From positions 93,551-157,550 of the forward strand of contig JAJYZC010000001.1 in the NCBI GenBank assembly GCA_021800255.1: DNA of 64,000 nt. The letters run 5' to 3'. Under the pieces are notes generated by a model. It was not told where the DNA came from. It did not search any database and saw nothing but the letters and a program-made list of their open reading frames with translations. Shown one piece after another: positions 16,417-25,876 of this stretch. The position numbers were made by a program, and so were the translations under genes. How positions within the stretch are numbered: the first letter of the stretch is position 1; every line of letters starts with the position of its first letter. The DNA comes from Acidobacteriota bacterium (GTDB taxonomy: Bacteria > Acidobacteriota > Terriglobia > Terriglobales > Acidobacteriaceae).

Positions 16417-18135
16417 GTGCCCACGCCAGGCCCATTCCATACGCGCCGGCTGCCTAGCCTCGCCGCGAAGGCGGTTTTCGCTGTACTCGCCGCTCTGCTC
16501 GCCGCAGCTTGCGCGCCTGCCCAAGCACCTGCTCGCCAGGCTTCCGGCAGCGCCGCCAACCGCGCCCACATTGTGCTCGTCCTGCCCTTTGACAACGATA
16601 GCGGGCAGCCCAGCCTGGATTGGATAGGCGAGGCGGCTGCCGAACTTCTCAGCAGCCGCTTTCGCTCCGCCGGCTTCGACGCCCTCACCCGCGAGGACAG
16701 GATGTATGCCCTCGATCACCTGGGCCTGCCCCAAGGCTTTCAACCCTCCCGCGCCAGCGCCTTAAAACTGGCTATGACGCTGGACGCCAGCTCCATCATC
16801 GTGGGCAGCTTCTCGACCCGTGCCGGAAATCTTATCGCTCAGGCGCAGTTGATCGATGTACCTCGCCTGCGCATGACCCAGCCCTTCACCGCGAGCGGCA
16901 AGTTGAGCGGCATGATCGCCATCTTCGACGCTCTGGCCTGGAAGTTGACCTGCAAACTCGATCCCCAGCTCGGCATATCAGAGGAAACCTTCATCGCCGC
17001 GGGCAGAAACCTGCGCGTGGATGGATTCGAGCAGTACATCCGCGGCGTCACCGAGCCCGATCATACAGAGAGCCTCAGGCACCTTGATCTGGCCGTAAAG
17101 CTCATGCCTGGCTACAGTCCCGCGTGGATGGCTTTGGGCCGTGAGGAATACAACAGCCAGGAGTACAAGCAGGCTGCCGCCGCCTTCGCCAAGGTGGACC
17201 CGAGCGGCCCAAGCGGCTTGGAGGCCGAATTCTACCGCGGTCTGTCGCTTCTGTTTTCCGGCGATTATCCTCAGTCCCAACAGTCCTTTGCAGCCGTGGC
17301 CCGCATCCTCCCACTGGCTGAGGTTCTCAACAACGAGGGTGTGGCCATCAGCCGCCAGGGCCACGACGCCACCACGCTCTTTATTCAGGCCGCCGCTGAC
17401 GACCCCCACAATCCCATCTATCACTTCAACTTGGCGATCAGCCTCAAGCGACAGGGAAAATCCCTTGCGGCGCTGAATGAATTGGCCGAGTACCTCAAGC
17501 TGCGCCCCGGCGACACCGAGGCCCAGTCGATGGAGGAGGCGTGGAAGGCCCCGGCTTTCCATCCCACGGACGAGGGCCTGTCCGTGGGGACCCCGGCTGC
17601 ACAGACGGCCGCCGCGCCCAGCAGCCAGTCTACTGCCGCGGCGGACAGCCAAACCGCAGCCGATCCCCAGGAACGTATCGTCAGCACCTTTGACGCTACC
17701 GCCTTTCGCCAGGCGGCCCAAATGCTCAATGAGATGGACGCCGCCCGTCTGGCCACGCTCCCGCCCCAGGAACAAGCGCGCAAGCTGTCGCTTCAGGCCC
17801 AAGGTTATCTCGACCGCGGCTTGCTGCTCGAAGCCGAGCGGCTCTTTCAGTCTGCCGTCTCCGCCGACCCCAACCTCGCTGAAGCCCACGCCGGCTTGGC
17901 CGAGGTGCGCGAACGCGCCGGCGACGCCAGCGCCGCCCGCAAACAGGCCCAAGCGGCGCTGCAATTGGCGCCCTCAGCGGAAGCTTATCTGGTCCTGGGC
18001 CAGTTGGATCTCGCCGCCGGCCGCCTGGACCAGGCGCACACCGAAGCCAGCGCAGCCCTCCGCCTCGACCCCAGCAGCCCCGCAGCGCAGCAACTCACCC
18101 GGCAAATTGCGGCCAAGGAGAAGCGAAGAAAGTAG
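16417..18135 (+). CDS. Secreted TPR-repeat protein with a TolB-like N-terminal domain
   Basis: Function not known. From GTG 16417 the product is 572 residues. It has an N-terminal hydrophobic stretch (AVFAVLAALLAAAC) that could be a signal peptide or a loose lipobox, then a domain beginning IVLVLPFDNDSGQPSLDWIGEAAAELL. That domain resembles the TolB-like N-terminal domains that precede TPRs in many bacteria. At least six TPR-like helical pairs follow in two blocks, about 225-385 and 445-570, split by an Ala/Gln-rich linker. The open frame runs back to 16240 inside the previous gene, but that part has a different composition and no ribosome site. nfeD follows after 31 bases. Confidence 0.75.
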   Translation: MPTPGPFHTRRLPSLAAKAVFAVLAALLAAACAPAQAPARQASGSAANRAHIVLVLPFDNDSGQPSLDWIGEAAAELLSSRFRSAGFDALTREDRMYALDHLGLPQGFQPSRASALKLAMTLDASSIIVGSFSTRAGNLIAQAQLIDVPRLRMTQPFTASGKLSGMIAIFDALAWKLTCKLDPQLGISEETFIAAGRNLRVDGFEQYIRGVTEPDHTESLRHLDLAVKLMPGYSPAWMALGREEYNSQEYKQAAAAFAKVDPSGPSGLEAEFYRGLSLLFSGDYPQSQQSFAAVARILPLAEVLNNEGVAISRQGHDATTLFIQAAADDPHNPIYHFNLAISLKRQGKSLAALNELAEYLKLRPGDTEAQSMEEAWKAPAFHPTDEGLSVGTPAAQTAAAPSSQSTAAADSQTAADPQERIVSTFDATAFRQAAQMLNEMDAARLATLPPQEQARKLSLQAQGYLDRGLLLEAERLFQSAVSADPNLAEAHAGLAEVRERAGDASAARKQAQAALQLAPSAEAYLVLGQLDLAAGRLDQAHTEASAALRLDPSSPAAQQLTRQIAAKEKRRK

Positions 18136-18166
18136 GACCTCGAAAGCGGTCCTGAAGGAGTAAGCT

Positions 18167-19585
18167 ATGCGTCAGTTCCCACAGCGGTTTTCTTGTATCT
18201 GTACGGCGAAACCATATCGCAGGGGACGAGAAACGCCGCATTGGAGATGGACAACCGCTCGAAGGGCGTGCACGGCCAGGGTGGGCAGGGTTGCGCTGAT
18301 GGCAATCGCGGCCTGGGGACTGGCGGTTTCGGCCTCCGCCCAGCGGCCGCTGGTCGACAAATTCATCCTCGACGACACCATTCAGCCGGTCAGCGCCTCC
18401 GAACTTCAACGCGCCATTGACCAAGCCAATGCCAACGGCGCACAGGCTCTGCTGGTTCAGATGGACACGCCGGGAGGTCTCGTCGATTCCATGCGCGCCA
18501 TGGCCGGCGCCATCCTGCGCTCGCGCGTTCCAGTCATCGTTTATGTGTCCCCCTCCGGCGCACGCGCCGGCTCGGCCGGCTTTTTCATCCTCGAATCGGC
18601 AGACGTGGCTGCCATGGCGCCCGGCACTGAAGCGGGCGCGGCCCACGTCGTCTTTGAATTCGGCAAGCCCGGCACAACCGAAGAACAAAAGGTCGAAAAC
18701 GACGCCCTGGCCTTCTTGCGTTCCTATGTCACCCGCCGTGGCCGCAACGCCCAGGCCGCCGCCGCGGCCGTGGCATCCTCGCACTCTTACACGGCCGAGG
18801 AGGCCCTGAAGGCGAACCTCATCGATTTCGTGGCCAACAACGATACACAGCTCCTCAACGACCTCAACGGCTTCCAGATCACGCGCATCGACGGCGCCAA
18901 GATGACTCTGCACCTGGCCGGAGCACGCATCCAAGTGCTGCGCATCTCCCTGCGCGACGAACTCCTCGGCTGGCTCGTCGATCCCAATATCGCTCTGCTG
19001 TTTCTCGTGGCAGGGGCCTTGCTCATCTATCTCGAATTCAACGCCCCCGGCACCATCGTTCCCGGCGCGCTGGGCACCCTGATGGTGCTTTTGGGCGTCT
19101 TTGGCCTGAATTTGCTGCCCATCCGCTTCACGGCCGTGCTGCTGCTGATCGCCGGACTGGCTTTTCTGGTCCTTGAGGCCAAGTTTGGCGGCCACGGCGC
19201 GCTGGCCATTGCCGGAATCATCTGCCTCACCTTCGGCACCCTCACGCTGGTCGCGGCGCCCATCCCGCAGATGGGCGTGGACCCTCTGGTCGCCATTGCC
19301 ATCAGCTTGGGATTCGGGGGAATCACCGTGTTTCTGTTGCGCCTGGTGATTCGCGCCCGAAAGCGAAAGGCCAGCATGGGCCCCGATTCCATGGTGGGCC
19401 TTGAAGCCACGGCCATGGAGCCGCTCACCCCCGAAGGCCACGTCCTGGTCGAGGGCGAAATCTGGCGCGCAGTAGCCAGCGCGCCGGTACCGGCCGGCGC
19501 CGCCTTGCGCGTGACCGGCCACCAACAGATGTTGCTGCACGTCGAGCCGGTTCCCGCGCCCCATCCTCCCGAACCTGCCCCATAG
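18167..19585 (+). CDS. nfeD: NfeD-type membrane serine protease
   Basis: Membrane protease of the NfeD1b type, which in archaea cleaves stomatin-like partners; involved in membrane quality control. The 472-residue product has a signal or anchor segment (about 43-58), then a ClpP-like domain with MDTPGGLVDSM and the catalytic Ser in ARAGSAGFF (S136). The probable Lys partner is in EEQKVENDA (K175). Four to five membrane helices follow (about 235-400), and it ends with the C-terminal NfeD OB-fold domain (MVGLEATAMEPLTPEGHVLVEGEIWRA). GGAG precedes the ATG by 6 bases. The slipin gene follows after 66 bases, the classic protease-substrate pair. Confidence 0.92.
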   Translation: MRQFPQRFSCICTAKPYRRGRETPHWRWTTARRACTARVGRVALMAIAAWGLAVSASAQRPLVDKFILDDTIQPVSASELQRAIDQANANGAQALLVQMDTPGGLVDSMRAMAGAILRSRVPVIVYVSPSGARAGSAGFFILESADVAAMAPGTEAGAAHVVFEFGKPGTTEEQKVENDALAFLRSYVTRRGRNAQAAAAAVASSHSYTAEEALKANLIDFVANNDTQLLNDLNGFQITRIDGAKMTLHLAGARIQVLRISLRDELLGWLVDPNIALLFLVAGALLIYLEFNAPGTIVPGALGTLMVLLGVFGLNLLPIRFTAVLLLIAGLAFLVLEAKFGGHGALAIAGIICLTFGTLTLVAAPIPQMGVDPLVAIAISLGFGGITVFLLRLVIRARKRKASMGPDSMVGLEATAMEPLTPEGHVLVEGEIWRAVASAPVPAGAALRVTGHQQMLLHVEPVPAPHPPEPAP

Positions 19586-19651
19586 CGCCTGCGGAGCATA
19601 ACTGGAGTACAATCCGTGCTGAGAGTCTCCGGCTTCAAGTGAGGAAAGTCT

Positions 19652-20443
19652 ATGTCATTCGCCGATCTACCGCTTCCGACGCTGATCCTGGTCGCTATCG
19701 TCGCCCTTTACCTGCTCAACTCCATCAAGATTCTGCGCGAGTATGAGCGTGCGGTGATCTTTCGCCTGGGCCGCGTCCTGGGAACGCCCAAGGGACCCGG
19801 CATCATTCTCGTCTTCCGGCCCATCGACCAGATGATCCGCATCTCCTTGCGCCAGGAGGTGCTTGAGGTTCCGCCCCAGGACATCATCACCCGCGACAAT
19901 GTCACCCTCAAGGTGAACGCCGTGGTCACGCTCTATGTCGTCAATCCCAACGACGCCGCCATCAAAGTCGCCAACTACGTCTATCAGACCTCGCAGTTCG
20001 CGCAAACCACCCTGCGCTCGGTGCTCGGCGAGGTCGAGCTCGACGAACTGCTCAGCCACCGCGACAAGCTCAATCTGCGCATCCAGAGCATCATCGATCA
20101 GCGCACCGAACCCTTTGGCGTCAAGGTCGTCTCCGTGGAAGTCAAGCAGGTGGATCTGCCTGAACAGATGTTGCGCGCCATTGCTAAGCAGGCTGAAGCC
20201 GAGCGTGAAAAGCGATCCAAGATCATCCACGCCGAGGGCGAATACGCCGCCGCCCAGAGGCTGGTGGACGCGGCTACGCTGATGGCTACCCAGCCCATGA
20301 CCTTGCAGTTGCGCTATCTGCAGACCCTAGCCGACATCGGCGTGGAAAAGAACACCACCATCGTCTTCCCACTGCCCTTGGAGATGCTGAGCCTCCTGAA
20401 CAAGTTCAGCGGGCTGCAGATGGGTTCGCCGCAGAAGCCGTGA
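19652..20443 (+). CDS. Slipin / stomatin-like SPFH-domain protein
   Basis: SPFH-family membrane scaffold protein, partner of the NfeD protease encoded upstream. The 263-residue product has one N-terminal membrane segment ([18 protein letters not shown], about 8-25), then the SPFH domain at about 28-195 ([49 protein letters not shown]). A short Ala/Glu-rich coiled-coil follows ([27 protein letters not shown]), and the C-terminus is FPLPLEML. Length and order match bacterial slipins. GAGGAAAG precedes the ATG. A TACAAT hexamer at 19608-19613 could give it a promoter of its own. Confidence 0.92.
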   Translation: MSFADLPLPTLILVAIVALYLLNSIKILREYERAVIFRLGRVLGTPKGPGIILVFRPIDQMIRISLRQEVLEVPPQDIITRDNVTLKVNAVVTLYVVNPNDAAIKVANYVYQTSQFAQTTLRSVLGEVELDELLSHRDKLNLRIQSIIDQRTEPFGVKVVSVEVKQVDLPEQMLRAIAKQAEAEREKRSKIIHAEGEYAAAQRLVDAATLMATQPMTLQLRYLQTLADIGVEKNTTIVFPLPLEMLSLLNKFSGLQMGSPQKP

Positions 20444-20634
20444 GGCGCTGCGGCGTGTTTTACCGGAGTTAACACCGGAGATTTCGTGGAAGGATTTCTA
20501 GCCGCCGGCTGATACCGGAAACCCTCATGATGGGGTCTAAAAATCAAGGGTTTGCTTTGGACCGTCATCGCCGGAGGCCGCGGAACAGTTTGAAGGGGCG
20601 TCCTTTCAAATCGCTGTAAATGCAGGGATGGTGT

Positions 20635-21378
20635 ATGAGAGGAATCTTCGAAGACGAAGAGGAAGAGACGAAGCCGAAAAAGAATCGGCGCGACACGGAG
20701 CTCACCTTGGGCTCCGGCACCCTGCTCTCCATGTTCTTCGGCTTGGTGCTTCTTTGCGGGCTGTGTTTCGGCTTGGGATACACCATGGGCCGTTATACTT
20801 CTCCGCCCCTTTCCGATTCCCTCTCGCGGCCTGCGCCCGCCGGACAGGCGCCGTTGCAGGCGAACTCCTCCTTGGCCAAGCCCCCGGCGACTCCGCCGGC
20901 TGCCGCTATTTCGCCCGTGCAGGCAGCGGGGACGGCGCTGGCAACCGCAGCATCTGAGAGCACCACGCCCTCTGCGGCTGCGCAAGAACCGGCTGCAATC
21001 GCCCAGCACGCAGCCGCCGGCAGCCCGGCGCCGGCTGCACTGCCCAGCACATCGCCAGCCCAGCCGGAGGTTCAGCCCGCGCTTGCCTCCCAGCCTGCGC
21101 CGCCCCAGCCCTTGCCGTCCGCCGCAGAATCCAGCGTGCATCCCGCCCTGGCGCCAACCGCTTCGTATATGGTTCAGATCGCCGCCGTCGCCCAGCCCGA
21201 AGACGCCGAGGTCCTAGTAAACGCCCTCCGCCAGCGAGGCTACGTGGTCTCCGTCCGCCGTAGTCTCGCCGATAACCTCATTCACGTCCGCATCGGCCCC
21301 TTTACCACCCACGCCATCGCCAACCAGTGGCGCCTCAAGCTCCTCAACGACGGCTATAATGCCGTTATCCAGCCGTGA
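20635..21378 (+). CDS. SPOR-domain inner-membrane protein
   Basis: Probable cell-envelope or division protein that binds denuded septal peptidoglycan through its SPOR domain. From ATG 20635 it has 247 residues: an acidic/basic cytoplasmic head (EDEEEETKPKKNRRD), one membrane helix (LLSMFFGLVLLCGLCFGLGYTMG, about 30-52), a long Ala/Pro-rich periplasmic linker (55-180), and a C-terminal SPOR domain (SYMVQIAAVAQPEDAEVLVNALRQRGY, then VRIGPFTTHAIANQW). An ATG at 20620 is also in frame. Neither start has a strong ribosome site; 20635 places the charged head directly at the N-terminus. It stands alone, with short gaps on both sides. Confidence 0.85.
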   Translation: MRGIFEDEEEETKPKKNRRDTELTLGSGTLLSMFFGLVLLCGLCFGLGYTMGRYTSPPLSDSLSRPAPAGQAPLQANSSLAKPPATPPAAAISPVQAAGTALATAASESTTPSAAAQEPAAIAQHAAAGSPAPAALPSTSPAQPEVQPALASQPAPPQPLPSAAESSVHPALAPTASYMVQIAAVAQPEDAEVLVNALRQRGYVVSVRRSLADNLIHVRIGPFTTHAIANQWRLKLLNDGYNAVIQP

Positions 21379-21816
21379 AGCGGGAATCCAAGACGGGAAC
21401 CAGGAGCTAGCAAGTTGGCTTTCGGTATATTATGTTGGCTGCAATTGTGCGCCGGGGAAACGGCGGTTCCGAGGGCGCTTGGGCGCAAGGTAAAGGAGTA
21501 TGATGCCGTCAAATTTCGCGTTTGTTATGATGGGAGTTCTGTTCCTTGCGCATTTGGCGGCTACGCAGCCGTCGCCGAAACTAAATCTTCATGGAATCTT
21601 TATGCGCCAAAACGTATCCTGATGAGGAGGCAGGGAGCATGATTCCGCCTAGCGCCCAAAAAGGAGACTCGTGTTGACTGAGCGCCGCGCAGTATGAGTT
21701 GGCGCGGGTCATTCCTCTAGTAATCTTTCCGGCTGACGGCAGAGCCCTCTGCTCATTGCACCGCACTTTTCCGCAGCACCACAGCATTTCATCTCAAATC
21801 CGATAGGAGAAGCACT
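21379..21816 (+). promoter_or_regulatory. glnA upstream region
   Basis: This 438-base gap precedes glnA. TGGCTGCAATTGTGC at 21436-21450 has GG and GC ten bases apart as sigma-54 promoters require, but otherwise fits TGGCACG-N4-TTGC poorly. A small ORF (21500-21622) follows. GGAG lies just before the glnA ATG. I see no riboswitch or other repeat. Confidence 0.3.
21500..21622 (+). CDS. Possible 40-residue small membrane peptide upstream of glnA
   Basis: An ATG-ATG pair is preceded by AAAGGAG. The ORF encodes 40 residues with a hydrophobic stretch near the N-terminus (FAFVMMGVLFLAHLAA), resembling a signal peptide or a single membrane helix. It has no recognisable family. Spacing to the ribosome site is short (4 bases to the second ATG). 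Another frame across the same bases is also open (21415-21642), so coding status is uncertain. It could act as a leader ORF for glnA. Confidence 0.25.
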   Translation: MMPSNFAFVMMGVLFLAHLAATQPSPKLNLHGIFMRQNVS

Positions 21817-23238
21817 ATGCCCCGCACTCCCAATGACGTGAAAAAGCTCGCCAAAGATGCCGGCATCAAGATCGTCGATCTGCGATTTATCGACCTGCCG
21901 GGCACGTGGCAGCATTTTTCGATTCCCGTTGAAGACCTTGAGGACGATCTGTTCAGCGACGGCATCGGCTTCGACGGCTCCAGCATCCGCGGATTCCAGC
22001 AAATTCACGAGAGCGACATGCTCCTGGTTGCCGACGCGGATACGGCGCAGGTGGACCCGGTTCTTTCGGTTCCCACGCTCGACATCATCTGTAATGTGGT
22101 CGATCCCCTCACCCGCAAGCCGTACACCCGCGACCCCCGCTATGTGGCGCATAAAGCCGAGGCCTATCTCAAGAGCACGGGCATCGCGGACACCAGCTAC
22201 TGGGGCCCGGAGGCGGAGTTCTACATGTTTGACAGCGTCCGCTACGACCAAACTGCAAATAGCGGCTACTACCACATCGATTCCAAAGAAGGCGTCTGGA
22301 ATACCGGCCGGGAGGAAAACCCGAACCTCGGCTTCAAGCTCCGCCACAAGGAAGGCTACTTTCCGGTCCCGCCCGCCGACCAGATGCAGGACATTCGCTC
22401 GGAGATCATCCTCGCGCTCCGCGGAGTGGGTGTGCCCGCTGAGGTGCACCACCATGAGGTGGGCACGGCAGGCCAGGCCGAGATCGATATACGCTTTTCG
22501 CCGCTCGTCAAAATGGCCGACCACATGATCTGGTACAAGTACCTCGTTCGCATGATCTGCAAAAAGCACGGCATCACGGCCACCTTCATGCCCAAACCGC
22601 TCTTCGGCGACAACGGCTCCGGAATGCACGTGCACCAGAGCCTCTGGAAGGGCGACACCAATGTCTTTTACGACCCCAAGGGCTACGCCCTGTTGAGCCA
22701 GACTGCCAAGTACTACATCGGCGGCCTGCTCAAGCACGCGCCTGCGCTGCTGGCCTTTGCCGCGCCCACCACGAACTCCTACCGCCGCCTGGTGCCGGGC
22801 TTTGAGGCGCCAGTGAACCTGGCCTACTCGCAGCGCAACCGCTCGGCGGCTTGCCGCATCCCCATGTACTCCACCAGCCCCAAGTCCAAGCGCATCGAGT
22901 TCCGCTGCCCCGATCCTGCCGCCAATCCTTATCTTTGCCTCCCGGCGCTGATGATGGCCGGCCTCGACGGAATTTTGAACAAGATCGATCCCGGCGAGCC
23001 GTGGGACCAGGACCTGTACGAGCTTGAATCAGAAGAATTGGCCAAAATCAAGAGCACGCCCGGCTCGCTGGGCGAAGTTCTCGACGCCTTGGAGAAGGAT
23101 CACGAATTCCTGCTGAAGGGCGACGTCTTCACGCCCGATCTCATCGAAACCTGGATCTCGTACAAGCGCACGCGCGAGCTGGCGCCCGTCAACCTGCGCC
23201 CTGTGCCCTACGAGTTCTTCCTCTATTACGATGTCTAA
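21817..23238 (+). CDS. glnA: Glutamine synthetase, type I
   Basis: Forms glutamine from glutamate, ammonia and ATP; the main ammonia-assimilating enzyme. The 473-residue product matches GSI-beta length. It has the catalytic segments [22 protein letters not shown], the ATP-binding region [22 protein letters not shown], and [15 protein letters not shown]. The adenylylation loop has Tyr 401 in [11 protein letters not shown], so regulation by GlnE-type adenylylation is plausible. AGGAG lies 7 bases before the ATG. A strong hairpin (23321-23345) downstream may end transcription. Confidence 0.96.
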   Translation: MPRTPNDVKKLAKDAGIKIVDLRFIDLPGTWQHFSIPVEDLEDDLFSDGIGFDGSSIRGFQQIHESDMLLVADADTAQVDPVLSVPTLDIICNVVDPLTRKPYTRDPRYVAHKAEAYLKSTGIADTSYWGPEAEFYMFDSVRYDQTANSGYYHIDSKEGVWNTGREENPNLGFKLRHKEGYFPVPPADQMQDIRSEIILALRGVGVPAEVHHHEVGTAGQAEIDIRFSPLVKMADHMIWYKYLVRMICKKHGITATFMPKPLFGDNGSGMHVHQSLWKGDTNVFYDPKGYALLSQTAKYYIGGLLKHAPALLAFAAPTTNSYRRLVPGFEAPVNLAYSQRNRSAACRIPMYSTSPKSKRIEFRCPDPAANPYLCLPALMMAGLDGILNKIDPGEPWDQDLYELESEELAKIKSTPGSLGEVLDALEKDHEFLLKGDVFTPDLIETWISYKRTRELAPVNLRPVPYEFFLYYDV

Positions 23239-23265
23239 AGCGAACCGCGGGCGCCCCAGAGCCTG

Positions 23266-23284
23266 CCCTGAGCTTAGCGAAGGG
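23266..23284. repeat. REP-like palindromic motif after glnA
   Basis: CCCTGAGCTTAGCGAAGGG is an imperfect palindrome of the CCCTGAGC-N-CGAAGGG type, a small extragenic motif found scattered in many bacterial genomes. It lies 28 bases after the glnA stop. Confidence 0.5.
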
Positions 23285-23320
23285 GGGTCTGCTTTTGGCG
23301 GCTGGGATCGAACAACATTG

Positions 23321-23345
23321 CGGCCGGCTTACTTCAAGCCGGCCG
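23321..23345. terminator. Strong hairpin between glnA and ltaE, overlapping the ltaE stop
   Basis: CGGCCGGCTT and AAGCCGGCCG form a perfect 10-bp stem around ACTTC, followed by TTT on the plus strand. The loop and right arm are the last codons of ltaE on the minus strand. It probably ends glnA transcription and may protect the ltaE mRNA end. Confidence 0.6.
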
Positions 23346-24387
23346 TTTCCATCTGCACCGCAATTTCTTCCGTCAGCGCCTCGGCCGCGGTGATGCAGGC
23401 GGCGCGGTCCACGTCGCGGTGCGTCACCAGCCGCACCGCCTTTGGCCCCACCGCCCCGGCCAGCACACCGCGCGCCTTCAGCCGCAAAACCAGTTCCTCG
23501 GCGCTGAGCCCTCCGTTCAGGCGGAAGATCACAATGTTGGTTTCCACGGTCTTCAGGTCGATAGAGACGCCTTCGATATGCGCCAGCGCCTCAGCCAGCA
23601 GCCGCGCGTTGGCGTGATCCTCATGCAGCCGTCCCGGCCCCTCTTCGAGCGCGATCAACCCGGCCGCGGCCAGCCCGCCCGCCTGCCTCATGCCGCCGCC
23701 CAGCGCCTTGCGGAAGATGCGCCCGCGGGCGATCATCTCTTCCGATCCCACCAGCATCGACCCCACCGGCGCGCCCAGTCCCTTTGACAGGCAGAACATC
23801 ACGGTGTCGAAGCCGCGCGTCAGCGTCTTCACGTCCACACCCAGCGCCACGGCGGCGTTGAAGATGCGCGCGCCGTCGCAGTGCAGGGGGAGCTTGCGCG
23901 CCCTCGCCTCGCCCCAAATCTCCTCCAAAAGATCCAGCCGCGTGCAGCGGCCGCCGGCCAGATTGGCTGTGTTCTCGATCCCAATGAGGCCGGTGGCGGC
24001 GTGATGGGTGCTGAGGCCGCGGATCGCCGGCTCGATGTCCTTCCAGGCAAGGATTCCGCTCGCAGTGGCCACGGCGCGGATCAGGCAGCCGGAGAAGACC
24101 GCTGCCATAGCCATCTCGAAGTCGAGGATGTGCGAGCGCGACTCGGCGATCACCTCCTGGCCGGGGTGGGTGTGCAGGCGGATAGCGATCTGGTTGCCCA
24201 TGGTGCCGGTGGGAACGAACAACGCCGCCTCGCGCCCGAAGACCGCAGCCGCGCGCCGCTCCAGCAGGTTGACCGTGGGGTCTTCGCCGTAAACGTCGTC
24301 GCCCACCTCGGCTGCCGCCATCGCCGCCCGCATCTCCGGCGTAGGGCGCGTCACAGTATCGGAACGAAGATCGATGATTGCCGCCAT
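23329..24387 (-). CDS. ltaE: Low-specificity L-threonine aldolase
   Basis: PLP enzyme that cleaves L-threonine and L-allo-threonine to glycine and acetaldehyde. The 352-residue product has the family N-terminus [39 protein letters not shown], the stacking His in ESRSH (H86), Asp in LHCDGAR (D171), and the PLP Lys in [13 protein letters not shown] (K202). Length is typical. An upstream small membrane-protein gene ends 16 bases before its ATG on the same strand, so the two may be co-transcribed. Confidence 0.93.
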   Translation of the reverse strand: MAAIIDLRSDTVTRPTPEMRAAMAAAEVGDDVYGEDPTVNLLERRAAAVFGREAALFVPTGTMGNQIAIRLHTHPGQEVIAESRSHILDFEMAMAAVFSGCLIRAVATASGILAWKDIEPAIRGLSTHHAATGLIGIENTANLAGGRCTRLDLLEEIWGEARARKLPLHCDGARIFNAAVALGVDVKTLTRGFDTVMFCLSKGLGAPVGSMLVGSEEMIARGRIFRKALGGGMRQAGGLAAAGLIALEEGPGRLHEDHANARLLAEALAHIEGVSIDLKTVETNIVIFRLNGGLSAEELVLRLKARGVLAGAVGPKAVRLVTHRDVDRAACITAAEALTEEIAVQMETAGLK

Positions 24388-24403
24388 TAGCCCTTACTTC
24401 CTT

Positions 24404-24682
24404 TCACCAGGGTCGAAAATATCGGAACGGCAAGCCCGCATACGGCAGCCATAAGAACCGCCGCTGCAACTGCCCTTCCAAGCCCTCCTGGAAACCACCT
24501 TCGATGAATCCGAAGCAATAGATTAAGGGAATCAACAGCCCACCGAAAAGCCCCCAAAGCCGCGCTGCTCTGCGCTCCCTATACTCGCAGCGGCCCGCGA
24601 AACGGCGAAAAAACCAGCGCGCTTCGAAATAGAACAGCAGTCCAACCGGAACGTAAAACAGAAGTGCAATCGAAGTGGGCAT
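24404..24682 (-). CDS. Small membrane protein, unknown function
   Basis: The 92-residue product begins MPTSIALLFYVPVGLLFYFEARWFFRR and has a second hydrophobic stretch LWGLFGGLLIPLIYCFGFIEGG, so two membrane helices with a basic loop between them are likely. The end is aromatic and basic (RRFLWLPYAGLPFRYFRPW). I do not recognise the family. It lies 16 bases upstream of ltaE on the same strand. GAGGG sits close before the ATG. Confidence 0.5.
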   Translation of the reverse strand: MPTSIALLFYVPVGLLFYFEARWFFRRFAGRCEYRERRAARLWGLFGGLLIPLIYCFGFIEGGFQEGLEGQLQRRFLWLPYAGLPFRYFRPW

Positions 24683-24707
24683 ACCCTCTGCTTTTCCGTT
24701 GGGTCCT

Positions 24708-24742
24708 CGTCCCTAGTCCCTCGTCCCTAGTCCCTAGTCCCC
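24708..24742 (+). repeat. Five tandem heptamers of the type (A/C)GTCCCT
   Basis: Units read CGTCCCT, AGTCCCT, CGTCCCT, AGTCCCT, AGTCCCC. The array fills the short gap between two minus-strand genes and starts 25 bases past the ATG of the small membrane protein gene. Confidence 0.85.
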
Positions 24743-24747
24743 TGCCT

Positions 24748-25725
24748 CTACGGAATCTGATTCATGGGCAGCTCGATAATCGGCGTCCGCGTCCCATTCG
24801 ACTCTGCGACGGCCCACAGGCCGTGGAAGTTGTTCCTGAAACCGGGCTTGGCCTTGAGGAAGGCGCTGAGCACAGCCAGGGCCTCGGTGCGCTGCGCAGC
24901 CGGGTCGGTGACTCCCGTCGATTGGTAAACCACGTCCAGATCGGGCTGGTTCAGAGAGACATCGATCCCCACCGCCAGAATCTTCCAGGTGCGAGCGCCG
25001 TCAGGGATTGAAAGCGGCAGTTGGCTGGGCGGCGAGGGTGTGATCCGCTCCTGCTCCTCGCGCAGCTTGTCGAGGTTGGGCGAGGTGAGAAAATTCACCG
25101 GCAGGAGCATGTAACGCGCCATATCGTAGCAGTACCAGGCGCTCCAGGGGTCTTCAATGATTAGCGAGCGAGCCCGCTCCCAGTACCAAACTCCGTCGTG
25201 ACCGTCGAAGACGCCCTGGTGAATGCTCAGGCCGGCCAGTTTCCATGCCGCGTCTGGGCCGTCCCAGGCCAGAATCAATCCCAATTGCCCGCCCAGCGGC
25301 GCGCCCGCCGCGCGGGCCAGGATCAGCGCATAGCGCCCCGGGGGTAGCGCGCGCATAAAGATGGTCACGGTCAGCGAGCCGCTGGCGTTGGAGCAGTAAA
25401 ATTGGGTGTCGGCGGGCGCGGTCTGATCGCTGGCGTCGAGCAGATACACATCGCGGAGCTGCGCGTGACCGCCGCGCACCAGCGGCTGGGCCTGGTCCAC
25501 CGCGGCACTGATGGTGCTCCAAGCCGATGCCTCAGCGGGCAGCAGGTTGGCTTTCAGCGTGACCAGATCTTCCATGATTACAGCTTGTGTCAATCCCTGG
25601 CCCGCATCGGCCAGCGCCGCGCGGTCTTGCGAAGACAGCTCAGCCTGAGAAGTGCAGGTGACGGCCAGGCTTGCCGCCGGTGCGGCCAGCAGAACCGCCG
25701 CTGCTAAAATTCCGCAGAAGCGCAT
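24748..25725 (-). CDS. Secreted protein, unknown function
   Basis: The 325-residue product has a signal peptide MRFCGILAAAVLLAAPAASLA (split here as n-, h- and c-regions), so it is exported. The mature part has an Ala/Leu-rich helical start, a central beta-rich region (SLTVTIFMRALPPGRYALIL, GLILAWDGPDAAWKLAGLSIHQG), a WYWERAR segment and a Pro-rich stretch before the end. I do not recognise a catalytic motif or family. The ATG at 25725 is preferred over 25773 because it begins the signal peptide and has GAGG upstream. It faces away from the STN-like protein gene at 25877. Confidence 0.7.
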   Translation of the reverse strand: MRFCGILAAAVLLAAPAASLAVTCTSQAELSSQDRAALADAGQGLTQAVIMEDLVTLKANLLPAEASAWSTISAAVDQAQPLVRGGHAQLRDVYLLDASDQTAPADTQFYCSNASGSLTVTIFMRALPPGRYALILARAAGAPLGGQLGLILAWDGPDAAWKLAGLSIHQGVFDGHDGVWYWERARSLIIEDPWSAWYCYDMARYMLLPVNFLTSPNLDKLREEQERITPSPPSQLPLSIPDGARTWKILAVGIDVSLNQPDLDVVYQSTGVTDPAAQRTEALAVLSAFLKAKPGFRNNFHGLWAVAESNGTRTPIIELPMNQIP

Positions 25726-25876
25726 CTTAGACGAAACCTCTTTGTCCCGCGAAGCTCTCTGTCGAGCGTTCACGGTTCACTGCTAGTCTAGTACAGTGGA
25801 GCGGCGGCGAAACGCGGCAATCGGGCGTGTGGGGGAGCTGGCGAGCGGCGCCTTCGGCTTCGGGGAGCCGATTTCG

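Noticed and set aside
21415..21642. 75-codon ORF overlapping the possible glnA leader peptide
   Set aside because: No ribosome site at its start, mixed composition and no recognisable feature.
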